The notes beneath the pieces were generated by a model. It worked only from the letters and a program-made list of their open reading frames with translations. It was not told the origin of the DNA and searched no databases. Made by a program: the position numbers and the translations under genes. Positions 57,485-64,000 of a stretch of DNA of 64,000 nucleotides are shown piece after piece (the first letter of the stretch is position 1; each line of letters begins with the position of its first letter). The stretch comes from Opitutia bacterium (GTDB lineage Bacteria; Verrucomicrobiota; Verrucomicrobiia; Opitutales; Opitutaceae). The stretch spans positions 62,001 through 126,000 of the forward strand of contig JACPIS010000042.1 of assembly GCA_016187925.1 (NCBI GenBank), given 5' to 3'.

Positions 57485-57537
57485 AGCCTCAATCAAGTCG
57501 AAGTGCGGTCGTGGCGGACGCAGTTCGGCCGGATTCC

Positions 57538-57556
57538 TCGCTGCGCTCAGAATGAC
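57538..57556 (-). repeat. Dispersed motif, short inverted copy
   Basis: On the minus strand this reads GTCATTCTGAGCGCAGCGA, the core of the motif at 2463-2494. Confidence 0.6.
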
Positions 57557-57585
57557 GGGAAATAGAAATCCTATTCGGTGCGTGT

Positions 57586-57612
57586 CATCCTGAGCGCAGT
57601 GAAGGATCCAGT
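57586..57612 (+). repeat. Dispersed motif, direct copy
   Basis: TCATCCTGAGCGCAGTGAAG followed by GATCCAG, two changes from the copy at 2463. It lies 30 bp from the inverted copy, so the pair could form a hairpin. Confidence 0.6.
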
Positions 57613-57675
57613 GCCACGTCGCTCAACGCGACCACGGGATCTCTGAAACTGCTGTGGGATGCCGCCCGGTCCGGC

Positions 57676-58047
57676 TTATCTGCCCGGGCCGATGAGGCGC
57701 GCCACTTCCGCGATGATCTCGGCCAGCGGCCGGGTCTTCTCGATATAGCTGGAGACCAGCCGGCCCACGGTTTCGCGCGCGACCTTCGGATCGATCAGGA
57801 CGCCGGTCAGGAGGATGACGGGGACATCGGGGCGGATCTCGTGCAACTGGGCGATGGTCTTCAGGCCGTCGGCCTCGTCGAGCTGGAGATCGGAAATGAC
57901 CAGATCGGGGGCGTGCTCCTTGGCCGCGGTCAGCGCCTCACCGGGCGTGGCGACCGAAATCACGCGGTAGCCCTGCGCGGTGAGCAGCTCGCCCACGATC
58001 TCGCGAATGGCTTCCTCGTCGTCGATATGCAGGATGGTCTTGCTCAT
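57676..58047 (-). CDS. Single-domain response regulator
   Basis: A 123-residue lone receiver with IDDEE acidic residues, phospho-acceptor Asp53 in LVISDLQL, LLTG (Thr switch) and a Lys in SYIEKTRP. It starts with an ATG that overlaps the stop of the CHASE3-PAS gene (ATGA), so the two are coupled. As that partner lacks a kinase core, the phosphate donor is probably another kinase, such as one of the hybrid kinases upstream. Confidence 0.92.
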   Translation of the reverse strand: MSKTILHIDDEEAIREIVGELLTAQGYRVISVATPGEALTAAKEHAPDLVISDLQLDEADGLKTIAQLHEIRPDVPVILLTGVLIDPKVARETVGRLVSSYIEKTRPLAEIIAEVARLIGPGR

Positions 58048-59201
58048 GCCGGTTGGGATTTGTCTTGGTCGGTGGAAAAGGAAACCTGCACCACGGCGAC
58101 GCCGCCGACAACCTTATCCTGATCCCGCAGCGGGATGAGCGTCAATCGGCCGGCGATGCGGCGTCCGGCCTGGCCCAGGACGGTGACGGGATGGTGGTGC
58201 ACTTCGCGCCCCTCCAGCAGGGCGCGGGCGAGGGGGTCCAGTCCGGTGACCGGATCACGGGCCGCCTCCACGATGTGGGTGAGCGGCGCGGTGAGGATCA
58301 CTTCATCCTCGCGCCCGGTGAGCTGCACGACGGCGGCGTTGATCCGCGTCACGGTCATGGCCTTGGTCAGGACGAAGACGAGGTCGTTGACCGAATTGAC
58401 GATCAGCCGGTTGTAGCGGAGCTGATGTTCCTGGGAGGTGATGGTCCATTTGCGCTCCAGGTTCTCGGCCTGCAGCTTGGCGTTGGCCGTCCGCAACTCG
58501 GCGGTGCGGGCCTGCACCTTTCCCTCGAGCAGGGCGTTGGCCTCGGCGAGCGCGGTGGCGGCGCGCTGCCGCGCGGCGAGGTCGTCGCGCAGCAGCCAGC
58601 CGACCGAGGCCAGCAGGATGAAGTTGAGCGCGACGCCCACGCCGACCACCCAGCGGGTCGTCTGGGCCCGGACGAAGAAGACATGGTCGCGCGCGCTGAG
58701 CAGCTCGTATTGCTGGTCGCGCAGCCGGTCGAGTCCGCGCTCGATGGTGGCCACGGCATCCGAGCCGGCGTCGGCGGCGAGCAAGGCGCGGACTTTTTCC
58801 GTCTGGCCGGAGCTGCGCGCGGCCCACACGGCCTGCGCGAGCGTCTCGCGCTCGCGGACCTGGGCTTCGATTTTCAGGAGCGCCTGGCGGGTGCTCGCCT
58901 CGTCCCGCGTGAGGGCCTTCGCGGTGTCGAAGTGCTCGCCGAGCCGCGCAAAGGTCTCGCGCGAGGCGGCCAGGTCGCTCGCCTCGCCGGTGAGCGCGTA
59001 GGTGCGCATCAGGCCCTCGCCGAGGCGCAGGCGGGAGACGATGTTCTCGAACTCGTAGATCGTGGCGTAGGAGTGGTTCACCCAGTCGCTGCTCTCCACG
59101 GAGCGGTTGATGGTCCGCAGGGCGTAGATGGTCATGCCCGTGATCACCGCGAAGATGACGAGGAAGATGATGAAGACCCGCGTGAGGATGTGGTGGTGCA
59201 A
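58044..59201 (-). CDS. CHASE3-PAS membrane sensor without kinase domain
   Basis: A 385-residue protein with a membrane helix at the N-terminus (about 8-27), a CHASE3-type periplasmic four-helix region (about 30-175, INRSVESSDWVNHSYATIYEFENIV), a second helix (about 185-203), a long coiled coil (ATALAEANALLEGKVQARTAELR), and a PAS-like domain (about 260-380). It ends there, with no HisKA, HATPase, GGDEF or EAL motif. The start is a TTG at 59201; no better start is visible. It may pass its signal through the coiled coil to a kinase in trans, and it is coupled to the receiver gene downstream. Confidence 0.85.
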   Translation of the reverse strand: MHHHILTRVFIIFLVIFAVITGMTIYALRTINRSVESSDWVNHSYATIYEFENIVSRLRLGEGLMRTYALTGEASDLAASRETFARLGEHFDTAKALTRDEASTRQALLKIEAQVRERETLAQAVWAARSSGQTEKVRALLAADAGSDAVATIERGLDRLRDQQYELLSARDHVFFVRAQTTRWVVGVGVALNFILLASVGWLLRDDLAARQRAATALAEANALLEGKVQARTAELRTANAKLQAENLERKWTITSQEHQLRYNRLIVNSVNDLVFVLTKAMTVTRINAAVVQLTGREDEVILTAPLTHIVEAARDPVTGLDPLARALLEGREVHHHPVTVLGQAGRRIAGRLTLIPLRDQDKVVGGVAVVQVSFSTDQDKSQPA

Positions 59202-59222
59202 GGCTGGAGGGGTGGGGGTGGT

Positions 59223-59837
59223 TCAGCGGTTGGCGGGCCGGTCGGGGTCGCGTTCCGGGGGATCGGTTTTCACGACGGTCCGGACGGCGCGTTGCCGGCC
59301 TTCGGCGTAACTGTAGGTGTATTCCGTGGCGCTCGTCCAATTTTTCTCAAAGGAATCGGCGACCTTGGTCGCGATCTCCCGGATGCTCGGGCTGCTGCGC
59401 TCGAGATTGAAGGCGTACTTCCGGTTGTTGAAATCGAGGTAGACCTTTTTCTCCATGACGTAGCAGACGGCGTGGTTGATGCGGGTGCCGACCAGCTCCA
59501 CGCGGATGAGGCGGGTCTTGAAGTTCCGCCGGCTGAGGATGTAGTCGGCGAGGATCGCGTAATCGTCGCAGTCGCCCGAGCGGGTTTGCAGGAAGGTGTC
59601 CGGCGCTTGGACATACGGGTAATAGTCGTAGGCGAAATCCTCGAAGAGATCGGCGAAGTGACCGGGGGTCATGTTCGGTTCGCTTTCGAGCTCCTTCAAA
59701 TCAAAACGTTCCGTCGGCTTCAGGGCGAAGGCGCCGGGGACGGCGAGCAGCAGGCCGAACCCGACCACGCCCGCGCGCAGCCGCGCCGCCGCTCGGGTGG
59801 GCGGATGGATGGGCGGTGGTTTTGCCTGCGGAGCCAA
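59223..59837 (-). CDS. Transglutaminase-like cysteine protease (BTLCP-type)
   Basis: A 204-residue protein with an N-terminal hydrophobic segment (VVGFGLLLAVPGAFAL, signal peptide or anchor) and a papain/transglutaminase-like domain with Cys90 in SGDCDDYA, His122 in INHAVCYV and Asp135 in YLDFNN. This order matches bacterial transglutaminase-like cysteine proteinases, which include LapG. LapG proteins cut surface adhesins under c-di-GMP control; here the match is to the fold and not to LapG in particular. The start is a TTG at 59837 with no alternative, so it is uncertain. It lies 21 bp upstream of the CHASE3-PAS gene on the same strand and is probably cotranscribed. Confidence 0.78.
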   Translation of the reverse strand: MAPQAKPPPIHPPTRAAARLRAGVVGFGLLLAVPGAFALKPTERFDLKELESEPNMTPGHFADLFEDFAYDYYPYVQAPDTFLQTRSGDCDDYAILADYILSRRNFKTRLIRVELVGTRINHAVCYVMEKKVYLDFNNRKYAFNLERSSPSIREIATKVADSFEKNWTSATEYTYSYAEGRQRAVRTVVKTDPPERDPDRPANR

Positions 59838-60644
59838 GATCGGGTGGTAAGACGAGTCTACTCATCCGATAACGGTTCGCGAGTGGCGAGGCTGTTTTGC
59901 GGCGCGGCTGCCGCGTGGTGCCGAGGAGGGAAAGTTCCCCTGCGCGGGTGGTGCAGCCGCGCCGGGAGAACACCAGCAGACAAAGCGGGGAGATGATTCT
60001 GGTCCGGACGGATTCTTCGTCTGCATTTCCCTCCGACTTATGTGACTTTGAAGAAGTGCCCAATGTCTGTCCAAAACCGCGACACTTTGTGAGTCACGAT
60101 CACCCGAAACTCGTTGTGAGATAGACAAAGCGGGCGCCGTTATGGAGCCTTGGCACCATTTGACTCCGCCTGTCCGAGTTTCCTTCACCAATAAGCCGTG
60201 TCGCTGACACGCCCGCCGTAAACAACAATCTACAATCTAATCAGGAAAACTACTATGCTTAAGCATAGTAGTCGGAGATGCGATAGTGGCTCGACGCTGT
60301 CCCCCAATAACATTAAAAATTTACCGTTCACGGGCCAACGAGAACACGCCCATGAACTATGCGACAATCCGGGGGCTGCGATGTGCCGGAGCGGGCTTTT
60401 TGATAAATGAAAGGTGCTTCCCGCGGACACTCAGTCCAGCTTGGAGAGCGGATTCTTTCGTGGCCGGCCGCCTCCCTGAGACCGGACGAGATACTGGCGC
60501 TTTGCAGGAGCCGCTCCGCGACATAGTTTCAGGGATTACAGTTTTTGATTACTCGGATCGCGCCGACTCGTTGGCAGCCGGTCCTGCGTTCATTCGCGTC
60601 GTGTTGGAACCGCACGAGGCGGGCAGAGACTGCATCGGATACAT
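59838..60644. other. Large intergenic region upstream of the Che operon
   Basis: 807 bp with no gene I can support. The middle (about 60200-60350) is visibly richer in A and T than the rest of the window. It holds a 24-bp perfect palindrome (60249-60272) and short hairpins. A 120-codon frame (60286-60648) runs into the cheW start but has no family support and is listed among the rejected items. Confidence 0.6.
60249..60272. repeat. 24-bp perfect palindrome
   Basis: All 12 pairs around the centre (60260/60261) match; the middle reads ATGCTTAAGCAT. There is no loop and no U-run after it, so it suits a dimeric DNA-binding protein better than a terminator. It lies in AT-richer DNA about 370 bp before the first che gene. 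Confidence 0.7.
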
Positions 60645-61124
60645 ATGACAAAATTTCCGCCAGAGTCTGGCGCTCGCATCCTCGTCCTGCGAACGAACCG
60701 GTACGTGTGTGGCTTGCCACTAGCTTGTGTGGAAGAAGTGATGCGGCCGCTGCCGATGGAATCCTTGGCCGGAGCATCTGCGGCGGTACGCGGGTTGACG
60801 ATCATTCGTGGCCGGCCGACGCCCGTGGTTGATCTCGATTTTTTACTCTCCGATGAGAAAACCCAGACGCCTGAGCCAACGCGCTTCATCACGCTAAAAC
60901 TAGGAAGCCGAACCGTGGCGCTTGGAGTCCAAGCGGTGCTTGCGGTCCGGACACTCGCGGACGCCGCATTCGAAGCTCTGCCGCCGCTCTGGCGGGGCGC
61001 ACATCCACCGGCAGTGGCTTCGCTGGGCGCACTCGACAACAAATTGTTCCTCGTGCTCGAGGCCGCGCGCTTGCTGCCTGACGAGCCGGAGGGCATCCGC
61101 GAGCCGGGAGGGGGCGCGGCATGA
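60645..61124 (+). CDS. CheW-like adaptor protein (first)
   Basis: A 159-residue single CheW domain, the adaptor linking chemoreceptors to CheA. The CheW pattern is visible: YVCGLPLACVEEVMRP, AVRGLTIIRGRPTPVVDLD and FLVLEAARLLPDEP. The ATG at 60645 is the first in-frame start fitting the domain. It overlaps cheR by 4 bp (ATGA) and is first of four genes in a row, all with ATGA overlaps. In Wsp-type operons two CheW genes flank a CheR gene in the same way. Confidence 0.88.
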   Translation: MTKFPPESGARILVLRTNRYVCGLPLACVEEVMRPLPMESLAGASAAVRGLTIIRGRPTPVVDLDFLLSDEKTQTPEPTRFITLKLGSRTVALGVQAVLAVRTLADAAFEALPPLWRGAHPPAVASLGALDNKLFLVLEAARLLPDEPEGIREPGGGAA

Positions 61125-62638
61125 AGCCGGTCGGCGAATCCGAACTGCTCGAGTTTCGCGCGCTTATCGCGCGGCGGCTCGGTTTGTGGTTCGACGATCA
61201 TCGGCGCGATTTTCTCGCGAGCGTCTTGAGTGATCGCACTGCCGCGCAACGCTGCGCCGATCCGGTTTCGTATCTGCGTGGATTGGATGGAGCGGCCTGG
61301 CGTGACGAATGGACGGTGCTGGCGGGGACGATCACCATTACGGAAACCTATTTCCTCCGCGGGCCGGAGCATTTTCGCGCGTTGGCCGAGACAGTGCTGA
61401 CTATCTGGCAGCACCGTGATGCCACAGTGCGCCCGTTGCGTTTGCTTTCAGCCGGGTGTTCCTCGGGCGAAGAAGCATTTTCGCTGGCCATCGCGCTGCG
61501 TGAGCAAGCGCCCTGGCTAGACCAATGGCGCGTGGAGATCGTGGGCATCGATGCCAACCGCGAGATGCTCGCCAAGGCGCGGCAAGGCCGATTCGGCGTA
61601 TGGTCGTTGCGTGAGACTCCGCCCGCGCTCCGTGAACGCTACTTTCGTCCGGCCGGGCCGGACTTCATGCTGGACGATAAAATTCGCACCATGGTCTCGT
61701 TCGTCGAACGCAATCTGGCGGAGGCCAACGACGATCTCTGGCAGCCGGCGGCATTCGACGTGGTGTTTTGCCGGAACATGTTGATGTATTTCACGCCCGA
61801 AGCGGCAGAAGCACTCGTGCGCCGCATCCAACGCGCGTTGGTGCCGAGTGGTTTTCTTTTTCTCGGCCACGCGGAAACGCTTCGCGGACTGTCGCGGGCA
61901 TTTCGACTCTGCCAGAGTCACGGTGCATTCTATTATCAGTTGGGGAGCGATGTGGACGTCGGGCGTCCAGACTCGTTTCTCGAAGGCGAAGCTATCGAAG
62001 CAACGTTGCCGGCGAGCCGGCCTGCGCCTGTCGCGGGCACGAACTGGTTCGACGAGATCGGTCGGGCCGCAGCGAAGATCGAGACACTTTCCTCCCAGGC
62101 TTCGCGTCGGCCTTGCGTGGGGCCCGCCCCTGCACCAAACTGCGAGGCCATTGGCCGGGCGCTCGATCTGCACCGACAGGAGCGGTTCGCGGAAGCCCTG
62201 GCCCAATTGCAGAGCTGCCTGTCCGGTGCGGCTACCGATCCGGACCTGCAGGTCTTGCAGGCGGTCTTGCTCGTGAATTGCGGGCGGACGGACGAGGCGG
62301 AAGCGTTGTGCCGGCCGTTGCTCGGCCGCCTGGACGCGGGCGCGCACTACGTCGCCGCGCTTTGCCGCGAACACGCGGGCGACTACGCGCCGGCCGCCGA
62401 CCACGCCGCGACCGCGGCGTATCTCGATTCGCAGTTCGCGATGCCGCGCTTCCATCTCGGCTTGATTTGCAAGCGCCAAGGCCGGGAACGCGAGGCCCTG
62501 GGCCACTTCCAAGAGGCGCTCGCGTTGCTGGTGAAAGAAGACCCCGCCCGTCTGCTGCTTTTCGGCGGAGGTTTCACCCGGGAAACGCTGGTGCAGGCCT
62601 GCCGGGCCGAAATCCGGCGGCTGGGAGGCGAATCATGA
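61121..62638 (+). CDS. CheR-type methyltransferase with C-terminal TPR repeats
   Basis: A 505-residue protein. The first 270 residues are CheR, which methylates glutamates of chemoreceptors using SAM: ITITETYFLRGPEHF, the SAM loop LLSAGCSSGEEAFSLAI and DVVFCRNMLMYF. The last 180 residues hold TPR-like repeats (ALDLHRQERFAEALAQLQ, HFQEALALLVKEDP) after an acidic linker. CheR-TPR is characteristic of WspC and other non-flagellar chemosensory systems. It is coupled on both sides by ATGA. Confidence 0.93.
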   Translation: MKPVGESELLEFRALIARRLGLWFDDHRRDFLASVLSDRTAAQRCADPVSYLRGLDGAAWRDEWTVLAGTITITETYFLRGPEHFRALAETVLTIWQHRDATVRPLRLLSAGCSSGEEAFSLAIALREQAPWLDQWRVEIVGIDANREMLAKARQGRFGVWSLRETPPALRERYFRPAGPDFMLDDKIRTMVSFVERNLAEANDDLWQPAAFDVVFCRNMLMYFTPEAAEALVRRIQRALVPSGFLFLGHAETLRGLSRAFRLCQSHGAFYYQLGSDVDVGRPDSFLEGEAIEATLPASRPAPVAGTNWFDEIGRAAAKIETLSSQASRRPCVGPAPAPNCEAIGRALDLHRQERFAEALAQLQSCLSGAATDPDLQVLQAVLLVNCGRTDEAEALCRPLLGRLDAGAHYVAALCREHAGDYAPAADHAATAAYLDSQFAMPRFHLGLICKRQGREREALGHFQEALALLVKEDPARLLLFGGGFTRETLVQACRAEIRRLGGES

Positions 62639-63174
62639 GCGCTGCGCCGCTTCCGTCGATGTCAGTTCGCGTGCACGATCTCCGGGCAGAGTTTGATGCC
62701 ACGTTCGTCCGCCCGATACCACCCTCGCCGCCGGCCGCGAGCGCGCTCTTGTTGCTGTGTGCCGGAGGCGAGCGTATCGCCGTGAAACGCGACGAGACGA
62801 CGGGTTTGGTGCGGGCGGATAACGTGGTCCCCACGCCAAGCCGTTCGCCGGGTTTCGTCGGTCTGGCCGGCATACGCGGCGAGCTTTATCCGGTCTGGAG
62901 TCTGGCTGGCTTGCTTGGGCGCGAGCCGTGTCCGGTCGAGGGCGACACCGGCTGGCTAGTACTGGCGGCGGCGCGGCCCGGGGTACCGTGCGCGTTCGCC
63001 TGCGAGACATTTGACCACATGGCCTTTATTTCGGCGCAGGATATAGCTCCGCCAGGCGGTAGCCGCCCGATGGTCTCCTGCGACGGCGCGCTGGTACCGC
63101 TGATCGATTTAGCCGCCTTGGAGGCGGAAATTCACCGATGCAGGGGCACAAACCCATCAAGGACACCGCCATGA
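62635..63174 (+). CDS. CheW-like adaptor protein (second)
   Basis: A 179-residue CheW-domain protein with an N-terminal extension of about 40 residues (PPSPPAASALLLLC at its end) before the CheW core (GERIAVKRDETTGLV, GFVGLAGIRGELYPVWSLAGLLG, VSCDGALVPLIDLAALEAEI). It overlaps cheR and the following MCP gene by ATGA each. Similar pairs of CheW proteins occur in Wsp systems (WspB and WspD). Confidence 0.85.
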   Translation: MSAAPLPSMSVRVHDLRAEFDATFVRPIPPSPPAASALLLLCAGGERIAVKRDETTGLVRADNVVPTPSRSPGFVGLAGIRGELYPVWSLAGLLGREPCPVEGDTGWLVLAAARPGVPCAFACETFDHMAFISAQDIAPPGGSRPMVSCDGALVPLIDLAALEAEIHRCRGTNPSRTPP

Positions 63175-64000
63175 ACATACGCTGGACGTTTGGGCAAAAA
63201 ATCGCCGCCGGCTTCACCGCTGTCGTGGCTCTCACTCTCATTGGCAGCGTGGTCAGCGTGCGAGCGCTGCGGACCGTCGTGGCCGACAAGGACCGCGTGA
63301 TCACGGAAAACGCCACGAAGCTGATCGCCGCCGAGAAACTGCGGACAGCTATCGAGATGAAGGTGGCTGCGAGCCGTGGCTTCCTCCTGACCGGCAAGTC
63401 GCTTCATCTGGAGCGCTTCGAGGCCGCGAGCGCCGAGGCCGGCCGGCACATGGAGCAACTGCGGCCGCGCATCGCAACCCCCGAGGGCAAGGCGCTCCTG
63501 ACGCGAATCGAAGCAGCATCGAAAGATCACAACCAGGCCGCCGCGCATGTCATTGAGCTGCGACAGGGTGGAGCCACGGTGGAGGAGGTGGGCAAAGTCT
63601 TCGATGAAGCTGTGAGCCCGAAGCGAATCGCGCTCGATCAACTTATCGACGAGTTCGTGCAACTGGAGGAACGCCTGCTCGAACAGGCCAAAACGGCAGC
63701 GACCGACGAGGCGAGCGCGGCCACACGCGTCGTTGTGGTGTCGGCGGTGGTCGTCGTGCTCGTGGCGGCATTTCTTGCGCTCTTCCTTTCGCGCCGGCTG
63801 GCGCGCGACATCGGCGCTGCGGTCCAGCACATCCGCAGCTCTTCTGCGGAGCTGCAATCGGCGGCGAACCAGCAAGTCACCAGCGCGCGCGAGCAGGCCA
63901 CTTCAATGAGCGAGATCAGCACGACCGTGAGCGAGCTGCTCGCCACGTCGCGCCAGATCGCGGGCAGCGCTCAGCGCGTGGCGCACATCGCGGAGGAGAC
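63171..64000 (+). CDS. Methyl-accepting chemotaxis protein, 3' partial
   Basis: The frame is open from the ATG at 63171 to the window end, giving 276 residues without a stop. An N-terminal membrane helix (about 10-30), a helical ligand-binding region of the CHASE3/4HB type (TKLIAAEKLRTAIEMKVAASRGFLLTG), and a second helix (about 187-208, VVVVSAVVVVLVAAFLALFL) are followed by HAMP-like sequence and the beginning of the coiled-coil signalling domain (EQATSMSEISTTVSELLATSRQIAGSA). The conserved MCP tip lies beyond the window. It is fourth in the operon, coupled to cheW by ATGA. In Wsp systems the receptor is WspA; a CheA-receiver protein would be expected next. Confidence 0.88.
   Translation, partial: MNIRWTFGQKIAAGFTAVVALTLIGSVVSVRALRTVVADKDRVITENATKLIAAEKLRTAIEMKVAASRGFLLTGKSLHLERFEAASAEAGRHMEQLRPRIATPEGKALLTRIEAASKDHNQAAAHVIELRQGGATVEEVGKVFDEAVSPKRIALDQLIDEFVQLEERLLEQAKTAATDEASAATRVVVVSAVVVVLVAAFLALFLSRRLARDIGAAVQHIRSSSAELQSAANQQVTSAREQATSMSEISTTVSELLATSRQIAGSAQRVAHIAEE

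Larger units (their letters stand above)
57324..57675. other. Intergenic region with repeats
   Basis: 352 bp between convergent genes, almost filled with repeats: the 125-bp structured repeat (57361-57484), an inverted motif copy (57538-57556) and a direct motif copy (57586-57612). There is no credible gene and no clear T-tailed terminator. Confidence 0.65.

Noticed and set aside
59223-59837. Naming the transglutaminase-like protein LapG
   Set aside because: The catalytic triad fits the fold, but no LapD-like receptor or large adhesin with a cleavage site is encoded nearby, so the specific name is not supported.
60286-60648. 120-codon open frame ending in an ATGA overlap with the first cheW gene
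   Set aside because: It has no recognisable family, its composition is patchy, and it overlaps the AT-richer gap. The 4-bp overlap alone is not enough to call a gene.

Overview
The window is high-GC bacterial DNA that looks chromosomal and best fits a Verrucomicrobia member of the Opitutaceae type. The evidence is a fused lpxC-fabZ gene followed by lpxA, a Gram-negative envelope set (porin, TolC-type protein, lipid A genes), weak Shine-Dalgarno signals, and many GC-rich hairpin repeats between genes. Taxonomy is inferred from gene content and style only. No prophage, integrase, transposase or CRISPR array was found.

Layout. 1-2314: 3' part of an SNF2-family helicase, then a gap with paired hairpin repeats. 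2700-12270: a phosphate island with a phosphate-selective porin, pstS, pstC-pstA-pstB, phoU, and on the other strand a Pit accessory protein, a Pit transporter and a C39-like protein. Candidate Pho boxes with 11-bp spacing lie before the porin, before pstC and before the pit operon. 12387-21360: a methyl-accepting protein, a CBS-PAS hybrid histidine kinase, tRNA-His, an EEP hydrolase, trpA, a REC-GGDEF protein, a lipid kinase and miaA. 21330-34550: membrane proteins, a TPR protein, tryptophanase, a TolC-family protein, a SurA_N-type chaperone, a YihY protein, a GYF protein, argS, and a thymidine phosphorylase with an altered active-site region. 34609-43066: an ECF sigma operon, two rRNA methyltransferases, small hypotheticals, a GH13 enzyme, beta-carbonic anhydrase and EF-P. 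43391-48823: a large surface VWA protein, divergent from lpxC/fabZ-lpxA. 48923-59837: DUF971, then a dense signalling block with a 1670-residue multi-PAS kinase, two response regulators, a hybrid kinase split by an in-frame TAG, a further response regulator, a CHASE3-PAS sensor and a transglutaminase-like protein. 60645-64000: a CheW-CheR/TPR-CheW-MCP operon joined by ATGA overlaps and cut by the window end.

How the genes work together. The phosphate genes form a coherent Pho regulon (outer-membrane entry, high-affinity Pst, PhoU, lower-affinity Pit). The signalling genes suggest heavy use of phosphorelay, cyclic-di-GMP and a Wsp-like chemosensory array. I did not find a clearly undescribed system. 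The best leads are the TAG-split hybrid kinase, a roughly 125-bp structured repeat present in two inverted copies, the divergent thymidine phosphorylase, a 24-bp perfect palindrome upstream of the Che operon, and the three-gene ECF sigma module.
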